A stretch of DNA of 64,000 nt from DATFNI01 sp963787205 (GCA_963787205.1 CAWBCD010000029.1:133247-197246), one strand, 5' to 3'. Counted from the stretch's first letter, positions 18,077 to 28,102 are shown. Numbers and translations are program-made. The notes: generated by a model from the letters alone, not told the origin.

Positions 18077-19105
18077 ATGAGAAGTATATCACTATCTGAG
18101 AACATCCTGAATAGCTCAACTGAAGGTTATGTGTATAATTCCTACGGGAAGATTGATTATTTAAAACACGTTCTGGCATCTGTTTACAGTCTGCGCAGGT
18201 ACGATCAAAAACGCCAGGTTGCATTATTTTGTGATCAACATCACGAATCTATTCTGAGAGAGTACAATCTTTTGAGTTGGTTTGATGTCATCGAACCGTT
18301 AGGTCCGGCACACAGATCCATTATTGGATTTAAGCATAACGTTGAAAAATATATGCCTTTTGGGGCGAACCTGTTTCTGGATAGTGATATTATCTGGTGT
18401 AAAAATCCTGACGAGCTCTGGAAATCTCTTTCTACATATTCATTTACAATAACAGGCCATCTTAAATCAGACATTTTTTTCGGCACCCATAAGGGTTTCC
18501 GGGTGTTGTCGGATGTTTTATTAAACAGGCGCAGGAAAACATTAAAACGGTTTGGATTGACCTATCTGAGCCGAGTCCAGTCCGGAATGATTTATGCCAG
18601 AAACTGCGACACAACCAAATCTGTCTGTGAACTGGCGAACATGTATATGCAAAGTAAGGATGATACTCACTTCAGGTCACGTATTCTGCCGGATGGATCA
18701 ACGGAAGAGAGTGACGAGTGGGGTTTTGCAATGGCTATGTCCCGCTTAAGCCTGCCGGTAATCCCTTGGTACCAGGGTAACAGAAGCCCTCAATTAGATT
18801 TTATTAGTTCATATGTAAGGTTTGATCCTGAGTTTCGCGATGTACGCTACCTGTATTATAACAGTCAACTCATGAACGACTTGAGGGGGATTAAGTCTGA
18901 TAAAATCAGAAATTTTATTAGTCGATCCCTGCATTTATTCCCGGGACTGAATGATCACACGTGGGTGACCCCATTTAGTCTGCATTTCGGCTGGAAACAC
19001 GAAAAGATCCCATTTGAAAGCTTCGCACAAAAAGTATGGCACAGAATAACGGCAAATACCAATATTGGTACAGCAAAATCTGCAAATGAAAGCAGTGGCG
19101 AGTGA
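18077..19105 (+). CDS. GT-A type glycosyltransferase, glycan-module copy 2
   Basis: The 342-residue protein has the features of a nucleotide-diphospho-sugar transferase: an N-terminal Rossmann-like region (SYGKIDYLKHVLASVYSLR) and the metal-binding NLFLDSDIIWCKNP at about residue 95-109 (DSD as the DxD motif). An SGMIYARNC segment follows, then an acidic EESDEWGFAMAMSR block near residue 216 that may hold the catalytic region. I cannot place it in a numbered GT family with confidence. Its last ~80 residues match the truncated gene at 1-241. It precedes an antisense membrane protein and a decayed GT4 gene, the same order as in the first module but without a Wzi gene between them. Confidence 0.72.
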   Translation: MRSISLSENILNSSTEGYVYNSYGKIDYLKHVLASVYSLRRYDQKRQVALFCDQHHESILREYNLLSWFDVIEPLGPAHRSIIGFKHNVEKYMPFGANLFLDSDIIWCKNPDELWKSLSTYSFTITGHLKSDIFFGTHKGFRVLSDVLLNRRRKTLKRFGLTYLSRVQSGMIYARNCDTTKSVCELANMYMQSKDDTHFRSRILPDGSTEESDEWGFAMAMSRLSLPVIPWYQGNRSPQLDFISSYVRFDPEFRDVRYLYYNSQLMNDLRGIKSDKIRNFISRSLHLFPGLNDHTWVTPFSLHFGWKHEKIPFESFAQKVWHRITANTNIGTAKSANESSGE

Positions 19106-19196
19106 CCAGAAAGTATAAGCTGGATACTGTTTTGCATTTCAGAACGGCTTACTGAACGTACAACGCCAGGAAGGAACGTCTAAGAAATAAATGAAG

Positions 19197-20204
19197 TCAT
19201 TTATGATCCATTGACTCAGAAAGTGATTCTAAGATTGTAGTGTTTTGAGAAGTTGGATCAACAGTTTCCAATTCCGTCTTTTTAGCGGAAAAAATCTGGT
19301 AATACGAATAAATCGACAAATGCAGAGCTTTCCCCATCACACTATTTATGGTCATGATGGCAGTTATGGCTGCTAGAGGTGCTCCCATTATCTGAGTCAG
19401 TTTTATACTTAAGCTTAAAAAGATAAGATCAACATTTGGCAGAAAAGGAAGTCGGGTCATAACAAGCTGGACGGCAATGAAAGTAAACCATATATACATC
19501 GGTACATTGGGCAAAACGATATGCCATTGATATACTTGTAGAAAGAATCCCAGACAATGACGGCCAAAATGTATCGAAGAAATTTCAAGCGATTTATTTA
19601 AGGGTAGTGATACGAGATATTTTCTGAATTTATAGATCAGTAAAGTAAGTATTGCTAATGATAAAAGGATATACCAAAGTTCATTATTTGGGATCTTCTG
19701 AAACCATCTATTGAACGTTTCTGGATTTGTCTTAAAAAAAAGTAATAAAACAATTAGAGTAACTAATGTGGATACAATCGACGAAATAACATTATTGTCT
19801 TTTATATCCCGGAGTAGATCAAGGTTTTGTCTTTCAAGTGAACGATTTGCCCAGTTGAATAGAAAGATCTCGCCTGAATACCCTACGACGTCGCTATTGT
19901 ACACTTTCTTGACTAAAAGAACCGGAAAAATATCCCGGAAGCGTGTCTTCCATAGTATTCTGTAAATAAATATTTCTGATCCCGGAAGCAGAAAAAAAAT
20001 GGGAATGTAAAGCAGATAGAAGACCGGGTCGGTAGGGAGTGATTTCAGGACATTTTCCCACCCAATTTGCCAGAGTTGATAAATAAGAAAAATAAAAACA
20101 CCAGCCAGGAACAATTTCCGAAGCCAATAGAAAAGCTTTTGAGCCTTCGGGCTTTTGGAAAAGTCTCTATATGATTGATAAATATTTCTAAAAAAAGGAT
20201 GCAT
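19197..20204 (-). CDS. Polytopic inner membrane protein, glycan-module paralogue 2
   Basis: The 335-residue product has the same hydrophobic profile as that of 1821-2813 and shares its landmark blocks: IGWENVLKSLPTDP, KVYNSDVVGYSGE, LLRDIKDNNVISSI and RLPFLPNVDL. The N-terminus is basic and cytosolic-looking; the C-terminus ends in a polar tail. Two paralogues within 18 kb in the same antisense position beside the same partners show a segmental duplication. The function is unknown; transport or flipping of a glycan carrier is a guess from context. Unlike the neighbouring GT4, this reading frame is intact, as is the GT-A gene upstream. Confidence 0.65.
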   Translation of the reverse strand: MHPFFRNIYQSYRDFSKSPKAQKLFYWLRKLFLAGVFIFLIYQLWQIGWENVLKSLPTDPVFYLLYIPIFFLLPGSEIFIYRILWKTRFRDIFPVLLVKKVYNSDVVGYSGEIFLFNWANRSLERQNLDLLRDIKDNNVISSIVSTLVTLIVLLLFFKTNPETFNRWFQKIPNNELWYILLSLAILTLLIYKFRKYLVSLPLNKSLEISSIHFGRHCLGFFLQVYQWHIVLPNVPMYIWFTFIAVQLVMTRLPFLPNVDLIFLSLSIKLTQIMGAPLAAITAIMTINSVMGKALHLSIYSYYQIFSAKKTELETVDPTSQNTTILESLSESMDHK

Positions 20205-20383
20205 TGAAAATTGCTACAAGGAATCACGGAAAGTAAAAAGAATCATTTTGAAACGTCGTTAAGATTAGAAAGGATGGGATTTAAATCTATATGACGTTGT
20301 AGAATTCATTCTATAAAAATATTTCTTTGATCGTTTTTTGTGATACGAAAATTTCGATGTTGTTTTATTAATCATATAAAAAA

Positions 20384-21152
20384 ATGATGCGTACTATCAT
20401 TGTTAGTCAGGATTTTCCACCCGATATCGGGGGAATACAGACCTATACCGTAAAACTCGCCCGTCGGTTTACTAAATACGCTTCTCATGTATCAGTAATT
20501 GCTCCTGAATAAGAAATCACGAATAGAACAGATACGCTTGAGCCGTTCCATGTGCACAGAATTCCATCGGCAAATACCCTGTTGCCTGTGACCCTGATGC
20601 CCTTGTTACCGGTTATTACACAGAAGGAAAATCCGGATTTTATTTTTCATACACAATGGCAGACGGTTGTCGATTCAATATGGACTATGAAGTGACATGA
20701 CCATAAAATTATAGCTGCAATTCATGGGAGCCTACCGCGATGAAAGAAGAGTGCAGTACTATAATTTATGTGATGTATTTGTGCTGACTTCCAAATTTGA
20801 ATATCCGGGTGTAGAGGGATTCGGAATCGTATTTCTGGAGGTGAGTGCGTGTGGTAAACCGGTTATTGGCAGCAAAACGGGTGGAATACCGGATGCCATC
20901 GATGAGGGGAAAACAGGCCTTCTTGTTGAACAGTTGGACTCGGAAGCTCTTGCCGATGCCGTGATAAGCCTGTTGAAGAATCCTGATTATGCCACAGAGC
21001 TGGGGAGAAATGGCCGGACTAAAGTAATTGAAAGAGCCAACTGGGACGTGATCTGTGCTCAAATGTTTAACAAAATGAGTAGCCTGCATATGAACTCGAT
21101 GTATCAGCTCTCGACAAATAGTGGCTGGGCATCCACTGTAGAATCGTATTGA
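20384..21152 (+). pseudogene. Decayed GT4 glycosyltransferase (stops plus internal deletion)
   Basis: From the ATG at 20384 the frame reads IIVSQDFPPDIGGIQTYTVKL, a clear match to the start of the GT4 enzyme at 2953-4098. It meets TAA at 20510-20512, resumes in frame (HTQWQTVV matches HAQWQTIL of the intact copy) and meets TGA at 20693-20695. It then reaches AAIHG at about 20714-20728, where homology jumps to another frame and to AYRDERRVQYYNLCDVFVL, equivalent to residue ~268 of the intact enzyme. About 150 codons covering the domain linker are missing. The C-terminal part (EGFGIVFLE, CGKPVIGSKTGGIPDA) is intact to 21152. The gene cannot make a working GT-B enzyme; a separate C-terminal product from 20724 is conceivable but unlikely. 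Confidence 0.88.
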
Positions 21153-21418
21153 TCACGAGGGATAGGAATTGACCTGGCAGTGTTTTCTAACAGTATCAGT
21201 AAGCCTGTAATAAGTCAATTTCTTCAACCTGGTGCAGTTCCTGTAATTTCATGCTACTTATAAAGTCAGGCATAGGAGATAATCTGAAATTAAAAGCGCT
21301 TTTCTTCTTGATCCTTATCTAAAATGCGAACGATGCGGCAACTCAACCCGTTCATATAAATGAAGTAAAAAAATAAAACAACGGTTGCTCCTGACACGAT
21401 GACCGGTTGAAAATTGCA

Positions 21419-23479
21419 ATGAACAAAAAAATTACAGAGACCATGAGTACGAGTGAAACAGCAGTTGCCGAAGATGTTGATCAATTATGTATTAATACAA
21501 TTCGCTTATTAGCGGCAGATATGGTTCAGAAGGCCGGGTCTGGACACCCGGGGTTACCAATGGGGTCGGCCGCAATGGCCTATGTTCTATGGAAAAAATT
21601 TCTTCATTTTAACCCTGAAAATCCAGACTGGTTTAATCGCGACAGGTTCGTTTTGTCAGCGGGGCATGGGTGCGCATTGCAGTATGCGTTGCTTCATCTG
21701 AGCGGTTATGATTTGTCAATGGATGAACTAAAACAGTTGCGCCAGTGGGATAGTCTCACACCCGGACACCCGGAATATGGCAGGACGCCCGGCATCGAGG
21801 CGACCACAGGTCCGCTGGGTCAGGGTTTCTCAAATGCGGTAGGACTGGCCATCGCCGAAAAAGCCCTCTCTGCCCGGTATAATGACACTGGCTACAATAT
21901 CGTGGATCACTATACTTATGCGATCGCAAGCGATGGCGACCTGATGGAAGGGATCTCCTCGGAAGCAGGATCTCTGGCCGGCCACCTGGGAGTTGGCAAG
22001 CTGATCGTGTTGTATGCCAACAATCACATATCCATCGAAGGGAATACGGATCTTGCGTTCACCGAAGACCGGATGAAACGTTTTGAAGCTTTTCACTGGC
22101 ATACGCAGAGCATTGAAGATGGAAACGATATCGATGCCATCGAAGGGGCAATAAACAATGCAAGAGTAGAACAGGATCGCCCGTCAATCATAGAAGTCCG
22201 CACACACATCGGGTACGGAAGTCCTAACAAACAGGATACTGCTGCTGCACACGGTAAGCCTTTAGGTGAAGAAGAGGTTAGACTGACGAAAAAGAACTTA
22301 GGCTGGCCGGAGGACAAAACCTTCTATGTACCAGAAGAAGCCAAAAAACATTTCGAGCAAATCGGTCATTTTGGCCGGGCACGTGAAGCCGAATGGAATA
22401 AATTATTCGATCAATATCAGAAGAAGTATTCTTCAAAGGCCAAAGAACTGAAACGAATTTTGGACGGCAAACTACCGGAAAACTGGTCTGATGATCTGCC
22501 TGAATTTACGGCAGATGATGGTCCGATAGCCACAAGAGATGCATCGGGGAAAGTGCTCAATGCACTGGCAAAAAAAATTCCGGAGTTGATAGGAGGCTCC
22601 GCCGACCTTGCCGGGAGTAATAAAACGGCAATTGACGATGCAGACGACTTTGAGGCGGATACACCTGAAGGCACCAATATGCACTTTGGTGTTCGCGAAC
22701 ATGCCATGGGCGGCATCCTGAATGGTATGGCACTGCACGGAGGTTTGTTACCCTTTGGAGCGACCTTCCTGATTTTCAGTGACTATATGCGTCCGCCGAT
22801 GCGACTGGCTTCGATGAATGGCTTGCATGTGATCTACGTATTTACACATGACAGTATTGGCCTTGGAGGCGACGGCCCGACCCACCAGTCTGTTGAGCAA
22901 CTGGTTGGCTTGCGGGCGATACCGGGCATGACGGTGATACGTCCGGCCGACGCCAACGAAACGAGGGAAGCCTGGAAAATTGCCGTATCTCACAAGGATG
23001 GACCTGTTGCTTTAGTCCTGACACGTCAGGGGTTACCCGTCATTGATCCCGGCGAGTACCAGAACATTGCAAAGAATCTGGATAAAGGGGGATATACACT
23101 TTACGAGACTTCAGCCGACGCAAAACCCGATGTCATTCTGACCGCTACAGGCTCTGAGGTGCATCTTACACTTGAGGCTGCAAAAGAACTCGAAAAGGAA
23201 GATTTGAATATTCGCGTCGTGAGCCTGCCGAGCTGGAACCTTTTTGACAAACAGGATGATTCATACAGGAGGAAGTTATTTCAGAAAAATGTGCCAATCG
23301 TTGCGGTTGAAGCGGGAGTTTCCCTCGGTTGGAAACCATATGTAGGTGACGCAATCACTACGATAAGCGTAGACAAGTACGGTGCGTCAGCACCAGGTGA
23401 AACAGTAATGAAAAAATACGGCTTCACTGTTAGTAATATTTGTGACAAGGTTCATTCTGCCCTTTCAAAAGCATCGTAA
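21419..23479 (+). CDS. tkt: Transketolase
   Basis: With the ATG at 21419 the enzyme has 686 residues, in the usual 650-690 range. TPP-binding and active-site landmarks are present: GSGHPGLPMGSA, GPLGQGFSNAVG, ASDGDLMEGISSEA, the pyrimidine-domain FGVREHAMGGI, and HDSIGLGGDGPTHQ. It exchanges two-carbon units between pentose and hexose/triose phosphates in the non-oxidative pentose phosphate pathway. The frame is open to a TTG at 21407, and another ATG at 21443 is possible, so the exact start is uncertain by a few codons. It opens a long same-strand carbon cluster; rpiB starts 5 bases after its stop. The upstream 266 bases hold no gene. Confidence 0.96.
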   Translation: MNKKITETMSTSETAVAEDVDQLCINTIRLLAADMVQKAGSGHPGLPMGSAAMAYVLWKKFLHFNPENPDWFNRDRFVLSAGHGCALQYALLHLSGYDLSMDELKQLRQWDSLTPGHPEYGRTPGIEATTGPLGQGFSNAVGLAIAEKALSARYNDTGYNIVDHYTYAIASDGDLMEGISSEAGSLAGHLGVGKLIVLYANNHISIEGNTDLAFTEDRMKRFEAFHWHTQSIEDGNDIDAIEGAINNARVEQDRPSIIEVRTHIGYGSPNKQDTAAAHGKPLGEEEVRLTKKNLGWPEDKTFYVPEEAKKHFEQIGHFGRAREAEWNKLFDQYQKKYSSKAKELKRILDGKLPENWSDDLPEFTADDGPIATRDASGKVLNALAKKIPELIGGSADLAGSNKTAIDDADDFEADTPEGTNMHFGVREHAMGGILNGMALHGGLLPFGATFLIFSDYMRPPMRLASMNGLHVIYVFTHDSIGLGGDGPTHQSVEQLVGLRAIPGMTVIRPADANETREAWKIAVSHKDGPVALVLTRQGLPVIDPGEYQNIAKNLDKGGYTLYETSADAKPDVILTATGSEVHLTLEAAKELEKEDLNIRVVSLPSWNLFDKQDDSYRRKLFQKNVPIVAVEAGVSLGWKPYVGDAITTISVDKYGASAPGETVMKKYGFTVSNICDKVHSALSKAS

Positions 23480-23484
23480 AAATT

Positions 23485-23943
23485 ATGATAAGAGTTGGGT
23501 TGGCCGCCGATCATGGTGGCTTTGAGTTAAAGAAAATCATCAAAAAAAAACTTCAGGATCAGAATTATAGTATCTCTGATTTTGGGGCAATGAAGCTGGA
23601 TGAATCCGATGATTATCCGGACTTCGTGATCCCTCTTGCCAAAGCCATTGATGAAGGTAAAATCGATCGCGGTATTGCCATCTGTGGTAGTGGGGTCGGA
23701 GCCTGCATTGCCGCCAACAAGGTACATGGCGTCAGAGCGGCGCTGATCCACGATGTTTTTTCGGCCCGACAGGGAGTCGAAGATGATCATATGAATTTGA
23801 TATGCCTTGGCGGCCGGGTTACCGGATATGCTTTGGCACTGGAATTAGTTAAAGCGTTTCTCAACGCAGATTATATACCGGTTGACCGGTTTGAGAGAAG
23901 ATTGAAAAAAATTGCAGAATTGGAAAACAAGGAGATATCATGA
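23485..23943 (+). CDS. rpiB: Ribose 5-phosphate isomerase B
   Basis: The 152-residue protein has the RpiB/LacA signature: GLAADHGGFELK at the N-terminus and AICGSGVGACIAANKVHGVRAALIHD in the middle, with the catalytic Cys in GICGSG-like context (here AICGSG). It interconverts ribulose 5-phosphate and ribose 5-phosphate. It starts 5 bases after tkt. Its stop overlaps the start of the transaldolase-isomerase fusion by ATGA, so the three genes are almost certainly co-translated. The enzyme is normally a small homodimer or tetramer in the cytosol. Confidence 0.94.
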   Translation: MIRVGLAADHGGFELKKIIKKKLQDQNYSISDFGAMKLDESDDYPDFVIPLAKAIDEGKIDRGIAICGSGVGACIAANKVHGVRAALIHDVFSARQGVEDDHMNLICLGGRVTGYALALELVKAFLNADYIPVDRFERRLKKIAELENKEIS

Positions 23944-26798
23944 CGAACAGTAATCCACTACAGGAAGTGCACAAGTTTGATCAGAGCATATGGCTCGATT
24001 TTATTAGAAGAGGAATCCTGGTGTCCGGCGAGATGCAGAAACTCATCAGTGATGATGGGATTCGGGGAATGACCTCAAATCCGTCCATCTTTGAAAAAGC
24101 TATCGTCGATAGCAAAGATTATCAGGAAGCGGTCGAGTCGCTGGCCCATAAAGGCCTGAAGCCGGAAGAAGTCTATGAGCGACTTATTATTGCAGATATT
24201 CAGCACGCTGCCGATCTTTTCCGCCCTCTGTATGATGAAACCGACGGCGGTGACGGATTTGTGAGTATCGAGGTGAACCCGCACCTGGCTCATGAAACAG
24301 AAAAAACGATTGAGGAAGCCCGGCATCTCTGGGAAACAGTTGATCGGCCAAATGTGATGATAAAGATTCCGGGGACAAAAGAAGGATTGCCGGCGATCAG
24401 GAAGGCCATCAGCGAGGGAATCAATGTAAATGTCACCCTGCTGTTCGACCTGGACCGGTATCGGGAGGTCGCCGATGCCTACCTTTCAGGATTGGAAGAC
24501 CGGATGAAAGCCGGAAAATCGATCAAAAACATTGCCTCGGTAGCGAGTTTCTTCCTGAGCAGAATTGATGTACTGGTTGACTCAATGCTGGAAGAAAAGA
24601 TGAAGGGTGAAGGAGACAAAGCAACACTCGCAAAAAGAATGCATGGACAAACGGCGATAGCCAGCGCGCGTATTGCCTATCAGATTTTCAAGGAAATCTA
24701 TTCGGATGACCGGTATAGCAAAATCAGTGAGGCCGGCGGTGCCAAACAGCGTCTGTTATGGGCAAGTACAAGCACCAAAAATCCCGATTACAGCGATGTA
24801 AAATATGTGGAAGCCCTGATCGGACCGGAAACAGTAAACACCATACCGATGGAAACGGTTGACGCATTCCGGGATCATGGTAAAGCAGCTCCGCGACTTG
24901 AAAAAGACACCGAACTGGCACGAGAAGTCCTTGATATGCTGTCGGATGTCGGTGTTGATCTTAAGAAAGTAACGCAGCAGCTGGAGGATGAAGGTGTTGA
25001 TAAGTTCAACAAACCTTACGACAAGCTGATCCACACGCTGTCCGAAAAGATGAAAGAGGTCTCAACCGATGAGATCGACCCCATGAATTTCGATCTTGGT
25101 AGTTATGAGTCGCTGGTTTCTAAAACCAGGAATATGCTCGATTCTGAAAAGTTCGTCAAACGGATGTGGGATAAGGATGCATCATTATGGCAAGATAATC
25201 CGGAAGAACAAGAGGTGATTCGTAATGCCATGGGCTGGATGGATGTTGCCGACACGATGCTCGACGTCGTCCCTCAATTGGACCGATTTGCCCGTGAGGT
25301 CAGGGAAGCCGGATTCACGCATGTCGTGCATATGGGTATGGGCGGCAGCAGCCTGGCACCTATCGTATTTGAAAAGGCACTACCAGGAGACAAAGACGGT
25401 CTGCCGCTAACCGTCCTCGATTCGACGGATCCCGCTGCTGTCATCGATGTCGAAAAAAATCACCCGATGGAAACCACCTTGTTCATTGTGGCAACCAAAT
25501 CGGGTACGACGGCGGAAACCCGCTCATTTGGCGACTACTTCTACGAAAAAGTGAAGGAAAAACGCGGTGACAAGGCCGGTGAAAACTTCGTTGCTATCAC
25601 AGATCCCGGATCCCCGCTGACCGATTACGCCAGGGAGAAACACTTCAGACATACTTTTCTGAATTTCAAAGACATTGGCGGGCGCTATTCCGCACTTAGT
25701 TACTTCGGACTCGTTCCGGCCGTATTGAAAGGTGTTCGCATCGGAGAATTGCTCGAGCGCTCGATGCGCATGCTTCATGCCTGCTCGCATGATATGGCAG
25801 TTGGAAAGAATCCTGCTGCACAGTTGGGTTCGGCTATCGGTGCTATGGCCAACGAAGGACGCGACAAACTCACATTTATCATGCCGGACAAACTGGCAAC
25901 ACTCGGGATGTGGCTGGAGCAATTACTGGCTGAGAGCACAGGTAAGGAAGATACCGGTATCCTGCCGGTTACGGGTGAGGCACTTCTCGATCCGGTTGCT
26001 TACAGCAATGATCGTGTGTTTGTCCATTTCAGTCTAAAGGGCGAAAAAGATTCTGAGAGAGATAAAAAGGTGGACGCGCTGAAAAAAGATGGCCACCCTG
26101 TGGTCTCTATCCAGCTGAGTGATGTGTATGATATCGGCCAGGAAATGGTGCGCTGGGAGTTTGCCACGGCGACTGCCGGATCCGTGTTAGGTATCGATGC
26201 CTTCAATCAGCCAAATGTGCAGGAGAGCAAGGATAACACCAAGCGTCTGTTGCAGGAAGTATCCGATAAAGGGCATATGCCTGAAAAGAAACCGGCTGTT
26301 ACCAGCGATAAGCTGAAATATTATGCAGACTGGTTTAAATCAAGTGGTGATAATATCTTAACAGCGTTCTTAAGTGAAACGGGACATCACGATTATATCG
26401 CCATCCAGGCATTTTTGACTGAGAATGAAGAGGTTTCGCGGCTTCTTCAGGAAATGCGCACTGAACTGCAACACAGCTTGAATGCGGCGGTTACCCTGGG
26501 ATATGGACCGAGGTTCCTTCACTCTACAGGGCAATTTCACAAAGGCGGTACCAACTGCGGATTGTTTCTTCAATTGACAATGAATGATCCTGTTGACCGT
26601 TCAATTCCAGGTAAGCCGTACGGTTACAGTGTTTTGAGGCAGGCTCAGGCAATCGGTGACCTTGAAGCACTCGGTCGTCACGACCGGCGTGTACTCAGGG
26701 TCGATATGGGTGATGAGCTTGTAATCGGTCTCAAGGCATTGAAAGAAGAAATAAAGGAAGCCTGCGAAAAAATAGGGCATAAACATGTCGCCGGATAA
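23940..26798 (+). CDS. tal-pgi: Bifunctional transaldolase / glucose-6-phosphate isomerase
   Basis: The 952-residue fusion has two complete enzymes. Residues 1 to about 370 are transaldolase: GMTSNPSIFEKAI near the start and NVMIKIPGTKEG with the Schiff-base lysine near residue 142, then VASFFLSRID. Residues about 400-950 are phosphoglucose isomerase: MGMGGSSLAP near 467 and FIVATKSGTTAETRSFG near 517. Fusing them links hexose 6-phosphate isomerisation with the C3-transfer step of the pentose phosphate pathway. Such Tal-Pgi fusions are known from several bacterial groups. The start overlaps the rpiB stop by four bases. No separate pgi is in the window. Confidence 0.95.
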   Translation: MTNSNPLQEVHKFDQSIWLDFIRRGILVSGEMQKLISDDGIRGMTSNPSIFEKAIVDSKDYQEAVESLAHKGLKPEEVYERLIIADIQHAADLFRPLYDETDGGDGFVSIEVNPHLAHETEKTIEEARHLWETVDRPNVMIKIPGTKEGLPAIRKAISEGINVNVTLLFDLDRYREVADAYLSGLEDRMKAGKSIKNIASVASFFLSRIDVLVDSMLEEKMKGEGDKATLAKRMHGQTAIASARIAYQIFKEIYSDDRYSKISEAGGAKQRLLWASTSTKNPDYSDVKYVEALIGPETVNTIPMETVDAFRDHGKAAPRLEKDTELAREVLDMLSDVGVDLKKVTQQLEDEGVDKFNKPYDKLIHTLSEKMKEVSTDEIDPMNFDLGSYESLVSKTRNMLDSEKFVKRMWDKDASLWQDNPEEQEVIRNAMGWMDVADTMLDVVPQLDRFAREVREAGFTHVVHMGMGGSSLAPIVFEKALPGDKDGLPLTVLDSTDPAAVIDVEKNHPMETTLFIVATKSGTTAETRSFGDYFYEKVKEKRGDKAGENFVAITDPGSPLTDYAREKHFRHTFLNFKDIGGRYSALSYFGLVPAVLKGVRIGELLERSMRMLHACSHDMAVGKNPAAQLGSAIGAMANEGRDKLTFIMPDKLATLGMWLEQLLAESTGKEDTGILPVTGEALLDPVAYSNDRVFVHFSLKGEKDSERDKKVDALKKDGHPVVSIQLSDVYDIGQEMVRWEFATATAGSVLGIDAFNQPNVQESKDNTKRLLQEVSDKGHMPEKKPAVTSDKLKYYADWFKSSGDNILTAFLSETGHHDYIAIQAFLTENEEVSRLLQEMRTELQHSLNAAVTLGYGPRFLHSTGQFHKGGTNCGLFLQLTMNDPVDRSIPGKPYGYSVLRQAQAIGDLEALGRHDRRVLRVDMGDELVIGLKALKEEIKEACEKIGHKHVAG

Positions 26799-26830
26799 AG
26801 AAAGTAAACGACGGCAGAAAGCTAATTAGA

Positions 26831-28102
26831 TTGAAGGAACCAACACGAATTTTTGAGAGCATCGGTTTAAATAAACCGGTCTTGGCTCTTTCTGTGGCGC
26901 GTATGGCGGATGCGCTTGGCAACAGCATCCTGATCGTGATCATACCCATATATATTTCCAAGCTGCCCAAGCAGTATTTCCATATGGCACTGCCGGTGTT
27001 GGTCGGGTTGTTGATTTCAGCCTATGGTCTGATCAACAGCCTCCTTCAACCGTTTGCCGGGGCTCTAAGCGACAGGTTGAATAAACGGAAGTTATTGATA
27101 CAGGTTGGACTTGCTATAATCGGTGTCAGTACCATCCTGTTTATTTATGCCGGTAATTTCCTGTCCCTGTTCTTGCTGCGATCGTTGCAGGGAGTGGGTG
27201 TTGCACTGACTATACCTGCATCGTTGTCTTTGATGTCCTCCATCACAGAAAAAAGAACCCGGGGCGGATCGATGGGTATTTACAGTACATTCCGAATGAT
27301 TGGTTTTTCGATAGGTCCCGTCATTGGCGGTTATCTGCTGACGCGGTATGGTTTTAATACGGCATTTGTCGTGGGTGCGATATTTGTCGCCCTCGCCATG
27401 ATTATGGTTCAGGCATGGGTCAGGGATGTGGAAGACGAAGTGTCTGCTGACACAGATCCGAAATCCATTAAAAGCAGATTTCGAATCTTCGATCTGTCTC
27501 TCCTGAATCCCGGAATCCTGAGTGCCAGCCTTGCGACTTTCCTGATGGCAGCGGCTTTTTCGATGGTTGTGACACTGGAGAACGAGTTTAATGCCCGCCT
27601 CGATATCACGGCTTTTGGATTTGGAGTCGCGTTCAGTATGCTTATGGCCGGCCGACTGGTTACCCAAATTCCGCTCGGACATTATTCGGATAAGGTTGGT
27701 CGCAAAATTGTGTTACTCGGCGGCCTCCTACTCATGGCTCCCGCGACAGCCTTATTGGGTGAAGTAACTGCCCTGTGGCAACTTATTGTACTGCGTATTT
27801 TTCAGGGAGTTGCTGCCGGAGCCATAGCAGCGCCGGCTTTTGCCGTTGGCGCCGATTTGTCGAAATCAGGTGGTACAGGAAGACAAATGAGTGTTATTAC
27901 AATGGGATTTGGTCTCGGTATTGCGCTGGGACCATTGTTGGCCGGTGTGCTTGCCGTCATCTCGTTTGAGTTGCCGTTTTTTACGCTGGCAGTCCTGCTC
28001 ATAATCGGTGTATGGGTGGTCTATCATTATATGCCGGAAACCATTACGGGCCGGCAGGTGGTTTTCTCGGAGTCAGGTCGGAGAATAGTATCAAAAACAT
28101 AA
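26831..28102 (+). CDS. Major facilitator superfamily transporter
   Basis: The 423-residue protein has about 12 transmembrane helices in two six-helix halves. A motif-A-like loop, GALSDRLNKRK, lies between helices 2 and 3, and its C-half repeat is GHYSDKVGRK. ARMADALGNSILIVIIPIYI forms the first helix. The start is a TTG at 26831; the nearest internal ATG would cut helix 1. The gene lies 32 bases after tal-pgi within the carbon cluster, so a sugar or organic acid substrate would make sense, but drug-efflux MFS proteins look alike and the family cannot be refined by eye. Confidence 0.85.
   Translation: MKEPTRIFESIGLNKPVLALSVARMADALGNSILIVIIPIYISKLPKQYFHMALPVLVGLLISAYGLINSLLQPFAGALSDRLNKRKLLIQVGLAIIGVSTILFIYAGNFLSLFLLRSLQGVGVALTIPASLSLMSSITEKRTRGGSMGIYSTFRMIGFSIGPVIGGYLLTRYGFNTAFVVGAIFVALAMIMVQAWVRDVEDEVSADTDPKSIKSRFRIFDLSLLNPGILSASLATFLMAAAFSMVVTLENEFNARLDITAFGFGVAFSMLMAGRLVTQIPLGHYSDKVGRKIVLLGGLLLMAPATALLGEVTALWQLIVLRIFQGVAAGAIAAPAFAVGADLSKSGGTGRQMSVITMGFGLGIALGPLLAGVLAVISFELPFFTLAVLLIIGVWVVYHYMPETITGRQVVFSESGRRIVSKT

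Noticed and set aside
20724..21152. A separate short gene for a stand-alone GT donor domain
   Set aside because: The frame begins exactly where homology to the intact GT4 gene resumes after a deletion, so it is the 3' part of a pseudogene rather than an independent gene.
27092..27682. Minus-strand open frame of 196 codons inside the MFS transporter gene
   Set aside because: Its His/Gln/Arg-rich, domain-free translation is typical of an antisense shadow of membrane-helix coding sequence.
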